Shown piece by piece: positions 15,567 through 24,949 of a stretch of 64,000 nucleotides of DNA (positions are counted from its first letter, which is position 1; every line of letters begins with the position of its first letter). The notes below the pieces were generated by a model that did not search any database, was not told where the DNA came from, and saw only the letters and a list, made by a program, of their open reading frames with translations. Source of the stretch: Streptomyces sp. NBC_00536 (lineage in GTDB: Bacteria; Actinomycetota; Actinomycetes; Streptomycetales; Streptomycetaceae); NCBI RefSeq assembly GCF_036346295.1, contig NZ_CP107819.1, positions 5,704,001 through 5,768,000 on the forward strand, read 5' to 3'. The position numbers and the translations under genes are program-made.

Positions 15567-17255
15567 TCAGGCGTGCGACAGCTCACGTCCCCGTTCGCCG
15601 GTGCCCGCGGGCTGCTCCGCGGTGGCGTCGGCGTCGGCATCCGCGTCGAGCACCGGGTCGGGGCCCGGCAGCCCGTCCCGGTGGGCCTTGATGCCCGCCC
15701 GGACGGCCCAGTAATAGACGGCGACGGCCATGCCCGCGACCAGGGCGATGTCCAGGCCGTCCGGGATCCGGCCGGTGCCGCCGAAGTCGGTGCTGCCCAG
15801 GTAGGACAGCAGGGACAGGCAGCCGAGGAAGACGACGATCCACCAGGCCGGAGCGAACTGCCGGAGGAGGTGTGCAGATGTCCCGGCCCGCTCGCCCTTG
15901 CGGGCCAGGACGACCGCCGCGACCGGGGCCGCGACCAGGGTCAGCGCGGTCACGATGCCGGTGTTCGGCCACTTGGACCAGTACAGCGCGCAGGCCGCGA
16001 AGACGAAGGTCAGCGGGCACAGTACGGCCGCCAGCGGCAGCCGGAAGGGCCGCTTGAGGCCGGGCTTGGTGACCCGGAAGACACCGACCGCGACGGGGCC
16101 GATCAGGTACGAGATGACCATGGCGGCCGAGATGATCGGGGCCAGGGTCTTCCAGCTGTGGCCGACGGTGACCAGCAGCAGGACGGAGAAGCCGAGGTTC
16201 AGCCACATCGCGGGCCGCGCGGTGCCGTAGACGGGGTGCGTCTGCTTCAGCTTCTTGGGGAAGAAGCCGGTCTCGGAGAGGTTCTGCACCATGTACGCGG
16301 CCGAGGCCACGTTGGCGATGTTGGAACCGGCGGGCGAGATGAAGGCGCCGAACTGGAGCATCACCACGACCCAGTGGATCATCAGCAGCTTGGCGAGTTC
16401 GGCGAAGGGTGAGTTGAAGTTCACTCCGGCCCAGCCGCCCGCCTGCGCGAGGTGCTCGGGCGGTACGGCGCCCAGGAAGGCGGCCTGCAGGGCCAGGTAG
16501 ATGACCAGGCCCAGCGAGAGCGCGCCGACGAGGGCGATCGGGATGGCGCGGCCGGGGTTCTTGGCGGCCCCGCCGAGGTTGACCACGGCCTGGAAGCCGT
16601 TGAAGGCGAAGACCACGCCGGAGGTGGTGACGGCCGTCAGGACGGCGGACCAGCCGTTCGGCGCGAAGCCGCCGTGCGCGGTGAAGTTCTCGGTGTGGAA
16701 CCCGGAGGCGACCAGGGCGATCACGGCGAGCACCGGGATGGCGAACTTGACCAGGGTCAGCCCCGCGTTGATCCGGGCCAGCAGCTGGACCGACCAGTAG
16801 CAGGACAGCCACAGCAGCACGGTCAGCGCCAGCGCCACCAGCATGCCGAAGGTGGTCAGCTGGTGGGACTGGACGTCGACCAGGTCCTTGGCCCAGCCGA
16901 AGCTCCACGAGGACATGTACTGGGTCGCGGCGATCGACTCGATCGGGATCAGCGAGGCGACGGCGATCCACACCGCCCAGCCGGTGATGAAGCCCAGCAC
17001 CGGACCGTGCGAGAGGTGGCCGTAGCGGGCCATGCCGCCCGGGATCGGATAGGCGGCGCCCACCTCGGCGTAGGACATGGCGATCATGCCGATGAAGACG
17101 GCGCCGATGACCCAGGCGACGAGCGCCGCGGGTCCCGCGACCTGGGCCGCCGTGCCCGCTCCGAAGAGCCAGCCGGAGCCGAAGATCGAGCCTATGCCGA
17201 TCATGATCAGCGCGAAGAGACTGAGTCCCTTCCTGTTCGCTGCGCTCATGTCCAT
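15567..17255 (-). CDS. APC-family amino acid permease
   Basis: A 562-aa polytopic transporter with about 12-14 hydrophobic helices. The first helix carries the APC glycine break GIGSIFGSGWLFGAG. The FAFNGFQAVVNLGGAAKNPGRAIP segment (helix 6 and loop) is typical of amino-acid permeases. The cytoplasmic tail is hydrophilic and includes a DADADADA run from a hexanucleotide repeat. It lies 129 bp ahead of sdaA on the same strand and downstream of glyA, behind a terminator. Context suggests serine or glycine as a possible substrate, which is inference only. ATGs at 17255 and 17249 are both possible, and neither has a strong ribosome site. Confidence 0.88.
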   Translation of the reverse strand: MDMSAANRKGLSLFALIMIGIGSIFGSGWLFGAGTAAQVAGPAALVAWVIGAVFIGMIAMSYAEVGAAYPIPGGMARYGHLSHGPVLGFITGWAVWIAVASLIPIESIAATQYMSSWSFGWAKDLVDVQSHQLTTFGMLVALALTVLLWLSCYWSVQLLARINAGLTLVKFAIPVLAVIALVASGFHTENFTAHGGFAPNGWSAVLTAVTTSGVVFAFNGFQAVVNLGGAAKNPGRAIPIALVGALSLGLVIYLALQAAFLGAVPPEHLAQAGGWAGVNFNSPFAELAKLLMIHWVVVMLQFGAFISPAGSNIANVASAAYMVQNLSETGFFPKKLKQTHPVYGTARPAMWLNLGFSVLLLVTVGHSWKTLAPIISAAMVISYLIGPVAVGVFRVTKPGLKRPFRLPLAAVLCPLTFVFAACALYWSKWPNTGIVTALTLVAAPVAAVVLARKGERAGTSAHLLRQFAPAWWIVVFLGCLSLLSYLGSTDFGGTGRIPDGLDIALVAGMAVAVYYWAVRAGIKAHRDGLPGPDPVLDADADADATAEQPAGTGERGRELSHA

Positions 17256-17388
17256 GAGAGGGGGTGTCCGTCCTGACGGGGGATGCCGGGCCGGCTGCTG
17301 CCGCGCCTTTACGTGAAGCCTATTTGCCGGAATTTGGCTATTTCATAGGCAGAAGGGCACGCCCGTCTGGGACCTTGGTCGCGAAGAA

Positions 17389-17421
17389 GGGCCCGGACCT
17401 GTGGAAAACAGGCCCGGACCC
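17389..17421 (-). terminator. Terminator after glyA
   Basis: On the minus strand the arms gggtccgggcctgt and acaggtccgggccc pair over 14 bp with two G-U wobbles around a 5-base loop. As the wobbles become A-C mismatches on the plus strand, the signal is directional and belongs to glyA. Confidence 0.7.
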
Positions 17422-17446
17422 CTCCGGACGCCTAGGACGGTGTGAC

Positions 17447-18703
17447 CTACAGCGACGGGTACAGCGGGAACTTCGCGGCGAGCGCGGAGACGCGCGCCGA
17501 GAGGTCCTCGGCGTCGAACTCCGGCTTCAGCGCGGCGGCGATGATCTCGGCCACCTCGGTGAAGTCCTCGGCGCCGAAGCCGCGGGTGGCCAGGGCCGGG
17601 GTGCCGATCCGCAGGCCCGAGGTGACCATCGGCGGCCGCGGGTCGTTCGGGATGGCGTTCCGGTTGACCGTGATGCCGATCCCGTGGAGCCGGTCCTCGG
17701 CCTGCTGGCCGTCCAGCTCGGAGTCGCGCAGGTCGACCAGGACCAGGTGGACGTCCGTACCGCCGGAGAGCACCGAGACGCCGACCTTGGTGACGTCGTC
17801 CTGCACCAGGCGCTCGGCGATGATCTTCGCGCCCTCCAGGGTGCGCTCCTGGCGCTCCTTGAACTCGGGCGAGGCCGCGACCAGGAAGGAGACCGCCTTG
17901 GCCGCGATCACGTGCTCCAGCGGGCCGCCCTGCTGACCCGGGAAGACCGCGGAGTTGATCTTCTTGGCCAGTTCCTGCGTGGACAGGATCACGCCACCGC
18001 GCGGACCGCCGAGGGTCTTGTGCGTGGTGGTGGTGACGACGTGGGCGTGCGGCACCGGGTTGGGGTGCAGGCCCGCGGCGACCAGACCGGCGAAGTGCGC
18101 CATGTCGACCATCAGGTACGCGCCGACCTCGTCCGCGATGCGGCGGAAGGCGGCGAAGTCCAGCTGGCGCGGGTAGGCGGACCAGCCCGCGACGATCATC
18201 TGCGGCTTGGACTCCTTGGCGAGGCGCTCGACCTCGGCCATGTCCACCCGGCCGGTCTCGTCGACGTGGTACGGAACCACGTTGTAGAGCTTGCCGGAGA
18301 AGTTGATCTTCATGCCGTGGGTCAGGTGACCGCCGTGGGCCAGGTTCAGACCCATGATCGTGTCGCCCGGCTTCAGCAGCGCGAACATCGCGGCGGCGTT
18401 GGCCTGCGCACCCGAGTGCGGCTGGACGTTCGCGGCCTCGGCGCCGAACAGCGCCTTGATCCGGTCGATCGCGATCTGCTCGACGACGTCGACGTGCTCG
18501 CAGCCGCCGTAGTAGCGGCGGCCGGGGTAGCCCTCGGCGTACTTGTTGGTCAGGACCGAACCCTGGGCCTCCATGACGGCGACCGGAGCGAAGTTCTCCG
18601 ACGCGATCATTTCCAGGGTCGACTGCTGGCGCACGAGTTCGGCGTCGACGGCGGCGGCGACGTCGGGGTCGAGCTCGTGCAGAGGGGTGTTGAGAACAGA
18701 CAT
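17447..18703 (-). CDS. glyA: Serine hydroxymethyltransferase
   Basis: A 418-aa PLP enzyme interconverting serine plus tetrahydrofolate and glycine plus 5,10-methylene-THF. The PLP lysine is Lys229 in [49 protein letters not shown] is the N-terminal substrate/tetramer loop typical of SHMT. Third gene of gcvT-gcvH-glyA, 17 bp behind gcvH, so under the same glycine-riboswitch control. Together these run glycine to one-carbon units and serine. gcvP and lpd are not in the window. Confidence 0.96.
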   Translation of the reverse strand: MSVLNTPLHELDPDVAAAVDAELVRQQSTLEMIASENFAPVAVMEAQGSVLTNKYAEGYPGRRYYGGCEHVDVVEQIAIDRIKALFGAEAANVQPHSGAQANAAAMFALLKPGDTIMGLNLAHGGHLTHGMKINFSGKLYNVVPYHVDETGRVDMAEVERLAKESKPQMIVAGWSAYPRQLDFAAFRRIADEVGAYLMVDMAHFAGLVAAGLHPNPVPHAHVVTTTTHKTLGGPRGGVILSTQELAKKINSAVFPGQQGGPLEHVIAAKAVSFLVAASPEFKERQERTLEGAKIIAERLVQDDVTKVGVSVLSGGTDVHLVLVDLRDSELDGQQAEDRLHGIGITVNRNAIPNDPRPPMVTSGLRIGTPALATRGFGAEDFTEVAEIIAAALKPEFDAEDLSARVSALAAKFPLYPSL

Positions 18704-18720
18704 CAGGATCCCCTGGGGTG

Positions 18721-19104
18721 TCAGTTGTCGGAGTGGGTGAGCTCGGCGTACTGCTCCGCGCTGAGCAGGTCGTCCGGCTCGCCGGTGATGCGCACCTTGA
18801 ACAGCCAGCCACCCTCGAACGGAGCGGTGTTGACGAGCGCCGGGTCGTCCACGACGTCCTGGTTCGCCTCGACGACCTCGCCCGTGACGGGGGAGTACAG
18901 GTCGCTGACGGACTTGGTCGACTCCAGCTCACCGCAGGTCTCGCCCGCGGTCACCTGGGCGCCCACCTCGGGCAGCTGGGCGTAGACGACGTCACCGAGC
19001 GAGTTGGCGGCGAACTCCGTGATGCCGACCGTCGCGACGCCGTCCTCGGCGTCCGACAGCCACTCGTGCTCCTTGGTGTAACGCAGCTGCTGGGGGTTGC
19101 TCAT
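18721..19104 (-). CDS. gcvH: Glycine cleavage system H protein
   Basis: A 127-aa lipoyl carrier that shuttles the aminomethyl group between the P, T and L proteins. The lipoylated lysine is Lys64 in [38 protein letters not shown] is the family signature strand. The ATG at 19104 is preceded by aggaga and yields the usual family length of 125-130 aa. Between gcvT and glyA on the same strand. Confidence 0.95.
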   Translation of the reverse strand: MSNPQQLRYTKEHEWLSDAEDGVATVGITEFAANSLGDVVYAQLPEVGAQVTAGETCGELESTKSVSDLYSPVTGEVVEANQDVVDDPALVNTAPFEGGWLFKVRITGEPDDLLSAEQYAELTHSDN

Positions 19105-19231
19105 GACCTGATTCTCCTGGATGCGGGGGAGTGCTGATGAACAGGGGTCTGACGAGGTGGGGCCTGCGGTGCGACGTGCTGTGCGACGTGCGCCGCGGGC
19201 CGCGGAGCGGGCTTCCCGGTGAGGGGAAGCG

Positions 19232-20347
19232 TCACTTCTGACGCTTGTAGAACGGCAGGGCCACGACCTCGTACGGCTCATGCGTACCGCGAATGTCCAC
19301 GCCGACGCCGGAGGTGCCCGGTGCGGCGTGCGACGCGTCGACGTACGCCATCGCGATCGGCTTGCCCAGCGTCGGGGACGGGGCGCCCGAGGTGACCTCG
19401 CCGATGACCTGGCCGTCGGCCACGACCGGGAACCCGGCGCGCGGGACGCGGCGGCCCTCGGCGATCAGGCCGACCAGCTTGCGCGGGGCGGCGGACGCGG
19501 CGCGCTCGGCGGCGGCCTCCAGGGCGGCGCGGCCCACGAAGTCGCCCTCCTTCTCGAACTTCACGACCCGTCCGAGACCCGCGTCGAAGGGGGTCAGCGC
19601 GGTCGTCAGCTCGTGCCCGTACAGCGGCATGCCCGCCTCCAGGCGCAGCGTGTCGCGGCAGGACAGGCCGCAGGGGATCAGGCCGACGCCCTCGCCCGCC
19701 TTGGTCAGCGCCTGCCACAGCTCCACGGCGTGCTCGGGGGCGACGAACAGCTCGAAGCCGTCCTCGCCGGTGTAGCCGGTGCGGGCGATCAGCGCGGGCA
19801 CCCCGGCGACCGTGCCGGGCAGACCGGCGTAGTACTTCAGCCCGTCGAGGTCGGCGTCGGTGAGCGACTTCAGGATGTCCGGGGACTCCGGGCCCTGGAC
19901 CGCGAGCAGGGCGTAGGCGTCGCGGTCGTCGCGGACCTCGGCGTCGAAGCCGGCGGCGCGCTCGGTGATCGCGTCGAGGACCACCTGGGCGTTGGAGGCG
20001 TTGGCGACGACCATGAACTCGTTCTCGCCGAGGCGGTAGACGATCAGGTCGTCGAGGATGCCGCCGTCCTCGCGGCAGATGTGCGTGTACCGGGCCCGGC
20101 CGACGCCGACGGTGGAGATGTTCCCGACCAGCGCGAAGTCGAGGACCTTGACGGCCTCGGGGCCGGTCAGCGTGATCTCGCCCATGTGGGACAGGTCGAA
20201 CAGGCCTGCCTGGGTGCGGACGGCGTTGTGCTCGTCGCGCTCGCTCCCGTAACGCAGCGGCATGTCCCAGCCCGCGAAGTCGGTCATCGTCGCACCGAGG
20301 GAACGGTGCAGCGCGTCAAGGGCGGTCAGGCGGGGGGCAGTGCTCAT
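19232..20347 (-). CDS. gcvT: Glycine cleavage system aminomethyltransferase (T protein)
   Basis: A 371-aa folate enzyme that releases ammonia from H-protein-bound aminomethyl and forms 5,10-methylene-[36 protein letters not shown] and [14 protein letters not shown] are conserved GcvT segments, the latter carrying catalytic/folate residues. The ATG at 20347 begins [19 protein letters not shown], with gggag nine bases upstream. An open extension upstream runs into the riboswitch and was rejected. Leads the gcvT-gcvH-glyA operon. Confidence 0.95.
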   Translation of the reverse strand: MSTAPRLTALDALHRSLGATMTDFAGWDMPLRYGSERDEHNAVRTQAGLFDLSHMGEITLTGPEAVKVLDFALVGNISTVGVGRARYTHICREDGGILDDLIVYRLGENEFMVVANASNAQVVLDAITERAAGFDAEVRDDRDAYALLAVQGPESPDILKSLTDADLDGLKYYAGLPGTVAGVPALIARTGYTGEDGFELFVAPEHAVELWQALTKAGEGVGLIPCGLSCRDTLRLEAGMPLYGHELTTALTPFDAGLGRVVKFEKEGDFVGRAALEAAAERAASAAPRKLVGLIAEGRRVPRAGFPVVADGQVIGEVTSGAPSPTLGKPIAMAYVDASHAAPGTSGVGVDIRGTHEPYEVVALPFYKRQK

Positions 20348-20399
20348 GGGTGTGGCTCCCAAGGTCCCGGGGCATCGACAGGGCATCGACATGACATGA

Positions 20400-20632
20400 C
20401 GAGGAGGATCCTCCCCATCTGTCATCGGAACCTGAGAGGTTCGCCGAGAGTTCCTCGATTCGCACCGAGTTCCTCGACTTGCACCTTGGGTGGAGCGCGC
20501 ACCGCCAGGAGGCGGTACGGCTCGCTTTTCAGATCTGCCTCATCCACGCGGTACGGGGCCTGAGAGATTCAAGGGAGGGTCTTGCTCCTTCGGCGCCCGG
20601 GGTGCGGAGCAACTCCCGGGACTCTCCCGCGC
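20400..20632 (-). promoter_or_regulatory. Tandem glycine riboswitch
   Basis: On the minus strand the gcvT leader has a first aptamer (about 20632-20524): gggagagtcccggg, gcgccgaaggagcaa, then gaatctctcaggccccgtaccg and cagatctgaaaa. A second, weaker aptamer (about 20523-20400) has ggcgaacctctcaggttccg and gacagatggggagg. These are glycine-riboswitch hallmarks; paired aptamers are typical. Glycine is expected to switch on gcvT-gcvH-glyA. Boundaries are approximate. Confidence 0.88.
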
Positions 20633-20837
20633 GGATTCAAGCGGCCTTTATGCAGTTGGGTCCAGATGGCGCACATCATTGCACGGCCCGGCCCCGAATG
20701 GGCGTGCGGGTCCCCGGATGTGCCCCCTGCCCATCCCCGGTCCGGTGGCCCGACCGGAACCATGTCCGCCGCATTACCGTCTCTTTACACTCAGGGGGCA
20801 AGGGTCCTGGTGACCCGATCCGGGGGAGGCGATCACT

Positions 20838-21584
20838 GTGCGCAGATTCGGCGCGGCGGCGGGGACGACGGCAGGAGCGGTGGCGGGAGCGGGCGCGGGG
20901 ATGGTGGCGGCGGGCGGCGCCGTACCGGCCCAGCCGGGGCGCCGGGTGCGGGAGGCCGCGGCGCCCGCCGCGCGGCCCGCCGTACGGGACCTGCGCGGCC
21001 GGGGGGCGGCGGCGCGCGGCGGCCCGGCCCGCCTCGGTTTCGCCGAAGGCGACATCGTCGTCGTGTCCGGCCTGCCCGGCGGCGGCAAGAGCACCCTCAT
21101 CAAGCGCGCCGTCGCGGGCGGCGGGGTCGACTCCCAGGACGCCCGCGAGCGCTGGGAGCACCGGATGCCCCGCGCCCTGCCGTACGCCGCCTACCGCCCG
21201 CTGGTGCGCGCCACGCACTACTGGGGGCTGTGGCGGGTGCTGCGCTCGGGGGACTCCGCCGTCGTCCACGACTGCGGCACCCAGACCTGGGTACGGGCGC
21301 TGCTGGCCGGAGCCGCCCGCCGCCGCGGCCGGGACCTGCACCTCGTGCTGCTCGACGCCACCGCCGAGGAGGCCCTGGCCGGGCAGGCGGCCCGGGGACG
21401 CGGAGTGTCGGCGTACGCCTTCGCCCGCCACCGCGGCGCGGTCACCCGGCTGCTGCGCGAGGCCGAATCGGGCCGGCTCCCGGCGGGCTGCGCCTCCGCC
21501 GTCCTGCTCGACCGGGCGGCGGCGGCCCGGGTGACCCGGATCGGCTTCGGCGCTAGGTCGTCTCTTTCGGATCTTGCCGGTTAA
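20838..21584 (+). CDS. P-loop ATP-binding (kinase-like) protein
   Basis: A 248-aa protein of unknown role. An Ala/Gly-rich N-terminus (1-65) precedes a P-loop domain with Walker A SGLPGGGKSTLIKRA (about 79-93). Later segments include VVHDCGTQTWVRALL and LHLVLLDATAEEALAGQAARGR, resembling small kinases such as gluconate- or zeta-toxin-like enzymes that use a short P-loop fold. GTG at 20838 follows ggggagg by 9 bases. It diverges from the gcvT riboswitch and is followed by a large hairpin and two SseB-like genes. Function cannot be assigned further. Confidence 0.72.
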   Translation: MRRFGAAAGTTAGAVAGAGAGMVAAGGAVPAQPGRRVREAAAPAARPAVRDLRGRGAAARGGPARLGFAEGDIVVVSGLPGGGKSTLIKRAVAGGGVDSQDARERWEHRMPRALPYAAYRPLVRATHYWGLWRVLRSGDSAVVHDCGTQTWVRALLAGAARRRGRDLHLVLLDATAEEALAGQAARGRGVSAYAFARHRGAVTRLLREAESGRLPAGCASAVLLDRAAAARVTRIGFGARSSLSDLAG

Positions 21585-21616
21585 GCCCGCGCCGTCCGGT
21601 GCCGTGCCTCGGTGTG

Positions 21617-21661
21617 CTGCCGGGGCTCCCGTGTACTGGACGTACTCGGGTGCCCCGGCAG
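21617..21661 (+). terminator. Long hairpin with two T-T mismatches
   Basis: The stem runs 20 pairs with only two symmetric T-T mismatches: ctgccggggc pairs with gccccggcag, then cccg with cggg, then gtac with gtac, around a 5-base loop (tggac). It lies 33 bp after the P-loop gene. It may be a terminator or a copy of a dispersed intergenic element. Confidence 0.5.
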
Positions 21662-21800
21662 TGCGGCGAGGTGCGGTGCCGGGCGGCGCGGGCCAGGCAA
21701 GATCCGGAAGAGGCGGCCTAGGCCCGGGACGCATTAGCCTCGGCGGTGACAGGTCCCCCACGGTGACGGGACCGGCACGGAAAAGCGGGGAGACACGGGC

Positions 21801-22535
21801 ATGCAGGGCAGCGGCTGGCCGGCCAACGAACTCGAAGCGGTCCTCGGCACGGCGATGGGCGACCCGCAGGCCGGGCCCCGGATCCTGGACACCCTGGCCC
21901 GCAGCGAGGTGTGGGTACCGCTGCCCACGGGCGGCGGCCCGGCCTCGGCGAGCCTGAACCTGCCCACCATGGACATCGGCGGCGCCGCCTACGTGCCCGT
22001 CTACAGCTCCCACGCCCAGTTCCTGGCCTGCGTGGGCGCCGGCATGGACTTCGTCGTCGCCCCCGCCGTCGAATTCGCCCGCGGCCTGCCCCCGCAGCTC
22101 GGCATCGCCGTGAACCCCGAGGGAGCCGTCGGCGTCCCGCTGCCGCCGCCCGCCGTGGCCCTGCTCTGCCGGGCCGGGCGCAGCGAACTGGACGGCCTGG
22201 CCACCGGCGGCCGGGTCCGCCTGTACGAGCCCGACTGGCAGCACGACCCGGTGGACTTCCTGGCCGCCGCCGCCGAGGAATTCCGGGCCAGCGGGGTGGT
22301 GGCCGCCGCCCACCGCTGCCTGGCCAGCGTCGAGGGCGGGGAGCCGCAGCTCTACATCGGTGTCCGCCTGCTGGGATGGGAGCCGGAGAACCGGAACGCC
22401 CCGATGGACGCCCTGGGCCGGGCGCTGGGCCGGGTCCAGCCGCCCTGGCCGGTGCAGTTGGTCCTCCTCGACGCGGTCGAGGACCCGGTGGCCGATTGGA
22501 TCCGTGAGCGCGTGCGCCCGTTCTACCTGCCCTAG
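21801..22535 (+). CDS. SseB-family protein (enhanced serine sensitivity type), copy 1
   Basis: A 244-aa cytoplasmic protein with the N-terminal SseB domain (LEAVLGTAMGDPQAGPRILDTLARSEVWVPLPTGGG, then YVPVYSSHAQFLACVGAGMDFVVAPAVEFARGLP) and a C-terminal SseB_C-like segment (LYIGVRLLGW to DWIRERVRPFYLP). In E. coli, raised sseB counteracts serine sensitivity of ssd mutants; its molecular role is unknown. The position beside gcvT/glyA/sdaA and a permease fits a serine link. gggaga precedes the ATG. A second, divergent family member follows 83 bp later. Confidence 0.83.
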   Translation: MQGSGWPANELEAVLGTAMGDPQAGPRILDTLARSEVWVPLPTGGGPASASLNLPTMDIGGAAYVPVYSSHAQFLACVGAGMDFVVAPAVEFARGLPPQLGIAVNPEGAVGVPLPPPAVALLCRAGRSELDGLATGGRVRLYEPDWQHDPVDFLAAAAEEFRASGVVAAAHRCLASVEGGEPQLYIGVRLLGWEPENRNAPMDALGRALGRVQPPWPVQLVLLDAVEDPVADWIRERVRPFYLP

Positions 22536-22618
22536 TCGCCCTTAAGCTGTTCGCATTGCCCGGCGCACGCGTGGCCCGGGGTACGCGTGGACGACGGGCG
22601 GACGAAGAGGGGTACCGG

Positions 22619-23359
22619 GTGAGTGCGTCAGGCACGGCCGCGGCCGGGCAGGTCGAGCACATGCTGCGCCAGGTGACACCCGGGCGCTACGACAGCTATG
22701 AGCAGCTGCTCCACGGGCTGGCCGAGGGCCGGCTGTGGATGCTGCTGTGGCAGGGGCAGTCCGGTTCGCCGGACGCCCAGTACGGGGGCATGGAGGTCGA
22801 GGGCCTCGGGTACGCGCCGTGCGTGACCTCGCCGCAGGAGCTGGCCGCCAGCGGCTGGAACCGCGGTTACGAGGTGGTCACCGGCCGCGACGTCGCCCGC
22901 GCCCTCTACCCCGACCGCTGGGGCCTGTGGGTGAATCCGCACGCCCAGGGCGGCGGCCTCGGCATCCCCTGGGCCGACCTGCGCCGGATCGCCACCGGCC
23001 TCGACCGGATGCCCGCGGGTCCCCTGCGCCTGTCGGAGCCCTCGATCGAACTCCCGCAGTTCTACGGGCTGCTCACCCAGCACGCCCACCGCACGCCCGC
23101 CGTGCGCTCGCTGCGCCGCGCCTGGGTCCAGCCGGTGCTCGGATCGCCGTACCTGGCCGTCGGCCTCGACCTCTACGACGCCTCCGCGCCCGCGCTGGAG
23201 TCGGTGCGCGAGATGATGCGCCAGTCGGTGGGGGCCGTGCCCGAGGGCGTGCCGGTGTGCACCGTCGCGCTCGCGGACGAGCACGATCCGGTCGCGATGT
23301 GGCTGCGCGCCCAGGCGCGCCCGTTCTACGACCGCGAGGGCCAGGCCCCGGCGTACTGA
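22619..23359 (+). CDS. SseB-family protein, copy 2
   Basis: A 246-aa paralogue of the preceding gene. Shared features include an N-terminal QVEHMLRQVTPGRYDSYEQLLHGLAEGRLWMLLW domain, the loop GYEVVTGRDVARALYPDRWGLWVNP and the C-terminal DPVAMWLRAQARPFYDREGQ, which parallels DPVADWIRERVRPFYLP of copy 1. GTG at 22619 is chosen since gaagagggg lies 8 bases before it; upstream sequence does not match the family. Likely cotranscribed with copy 1 and ended by a hairpin. Function unknown beyond the family link to serine tolerance. Confidence 0.8.
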   Translation: MSASGTAAAGQVEHMLRQVTPGRYDSYEQLLHGLAEGRLWMLLWQGQSGSPDAQYGGMEVEGLGYAPCVTSPQELAASGWNRGYEVVTGRDVARALYPDRWGLWVNPHAQGGGLGIPWADLRRIATGLDRMPAGPLRLSEPSIELPQFYGLLTQHAHRTPAVRSLRRAWVQPVLGSPYLAVGLDLYDASAPALESVREMMRQSVGAVPEGVPVCTVALADEHDPVAMWLRAQARPFYDREGQAPAY

Positions 23360-23382
23360 CCACTCCCTGAGACGCCCGTATC

Positions 23383-23414
23383 AGGCCGCATGGAACCCCG
23401 GTTCCGTGCGGCCT
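23383..23414 (+). terminator. Terminator after the SseB pair
   Basis: The stem aggccgcatggaac pairs with gttccgtgcggcct (one mismatch) around cccg and is followed by tcttctt. Confidence 0.78.
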
Positions 23415-23901
23415 TCTTCTTGTCGCGGTTTGTCCTGCCACCCCTGTCCAATTAGCACACGAGAAGCGCCGATTGGGCGGGATGCCCGATTGCGTACCGA
23501 ACGGACGGTCTTGCTCCGCTGAGGAGTCACCGCAGTCCGGATAGCGGGTAACGGCTCCTCACATCACGGTTGCGCATCCATTCACCTGCGGGTCTGGCGG
23601 GCGATCGAGCGCCCCATGAAGACTCCCCACCCAAGAGCCGGTCAGTCCTGCTGTTACCCGACTCGGCATCTGCATTTCACTCTGCACTTCACCCTGCACT
23701 TCCTGCGGTTCCTGCACCTCAAGCACCACGCAGCACGCGCCACCGAAGACCAACGCACTGAAGCAAACGCAGTCCCCGGCACATGCACAGATCCACGCAT
23801 GCGCACGGTTCCACGCACTCCGAAGCGCCACTCCGCACCAACGCCGCCACAGCGGCGGGCATGGGCCGGCTCACCAGTCGGCCGAGAGGGGTCCCCACCA
23901 G
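23415..23901 (+). other. Long leader of the peptide transporter operon with low-complexity repeats
   Basis: Almost 490 bp without a convincing gene. It holds a tgaggag/ctcctca inverted repeat (23520-23526 and 23555-23561), then a run of ctgcayttc-type units (about 23670-23720, spacings 12, 12, 9, 9), then several acgca motifs to about 23823. An open frame from 23616 lacks a ribosome site and typical codon use. The region probably carries the promoter and a long 5' untranslated leader for the transporter. Confidence 0.45.
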
Positions 23902-24894
23902 ATGACGGCACCACTGCATGACACGAGCGCGGAGACGCCCGCTGCCGTGTCCGTAGCCGACGTCCCAGCCAAGGCCATCGAAGGCCGCTCACCCGGCCGC
24001 ATCGCCTGGATGCGGCTCAAGCGCGACAAAGTCGCGCTCACGGGCGGCATCGTCGTGCTCCTCCTGATCCTGGTGGCGGTGTTCGCGCCGCAGATCGTGA
24101 GCCTGCTGGGCCACCCGCCCAACGAGTTCCACGAGGACCTGATCGACCCGAACCTGGGCACGCCGACCGGCTCCTACGGGGGCATGAGTTCCGACTTCCT
24201 GCTCGGCGTCGAACCCACCAACGGGCGCGACGTGTTCAGCCGGATCGTCTACGGCGCCCGCATCTCCCTGACCGTCGCCTTCCTGGCGGCCATCGTCTCC
24301 GTGGTCCTCGGCAGCCTGCTGGGCACGCTGGCGGGCTTCCTCGGCGGCTGGGTCGACGGAGTCATCAGCCGCGTCATGGACCTGCTGCTGGCCTTCCCGC
24401 AGCTGCTGTTCACCATCGCGCTGGTGTCCGTGGTCCCCAACTCCCTCTGGGGGTTCGAGGGTTCGGGAGTCCGGATGGGTGTCCTGGTCCTGGTGATCGG
24501 GTTCTTCGGCTGGCCGTACATCGGCCGGATCGTCCGCGGCCAGACGATCTCGCTGCGCGAGCGCGAGTACGTGGAGGCCGCCCGCAGCCTCGGCGCCGGA
24601 CGCCTGTACATCCTGTTCAAGGAGCTGCTGCCGAACCTGGTCGCGCCGATCCTCGTCTACTCGACGCTGATCATCCCGACCAACATCCTGACGGAAGCGG
24701 CCCTGAGCTTCCTCGGCGCGGGCGTCAAACCGCCCACCGCGTCCTGGGGAAAGATGCTCTCCGACGCCGTCCCCATCTACCAGTTCGACCCCATGTACAT
24801 GGTGGTCCCCGGTGTGACGATCTTCATCACCGTCCTGGCGTTCAACCTCTTCGGGGACGGTCTGCGCGACGCGCTCGACCCCAAGGGCAACTGA
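23902..24894 (+). CDS. Peptide ABC transporter permease (DppC/OppC type)
   Basis: A 330-aa inner-membrane permease. A hydrophilic N-terminus precedes the first helix (LTGGIVVLLLILVAVFAP), followed by the OppC-type periplasmic segment containing LGVEPTNGRDVFSRIVYGARISL. The ABC permease EAA loop is EYVEAARSLGAGRLYILFKELLPN. Six helices in total. First gene of a C-A-B-D-F operon; gagagggg lies 11 bases upstream. It pairs with the DppB homologue two genes downstream. Confidence 0.92.
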   Translation: MTAPLHDTSAETPAAVSVADVPAKAIEGRSPGRIAWMRLKRDKVALTGGIVVLLLILVAVFAPQIVSLLGHPPNEFHEDLIDPNLGTPTGSYGGMSSDFLLGVEPTNGRDVFSRIVYGARISLTVAFLAAIVSVVLGSLLGTLAGFLGGWVDGVISRVMDLLLAFPQLLFTIALVSVVPNSLWGFEGSGVRMGVLVLVIGFFGWPYIGRIVRGQTISLREREYVEAARSLGAGRLYILFKELLPNLVAPILVYSTLIIPTNILTEAALSFLGAGVKPPTASWGKMLSDAVPIYQFDPMYMVVPGVTIFITVLAFNLFGDGLRDALDPKGN

Positions 24895-24949
24895 TCCGAG
24901 TCCCTCGACTCATCCACTCATGTCATCCACTCATGGAGGTTGGACAAAC

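Noticed and set aside
23616..23921. Possible 101-codon leader peptide gene before the peptide transporter
   Set aside because: No ribosome site, atypical codon use, and repeats explain the LHF-rich run; it also overlaps the permease start.
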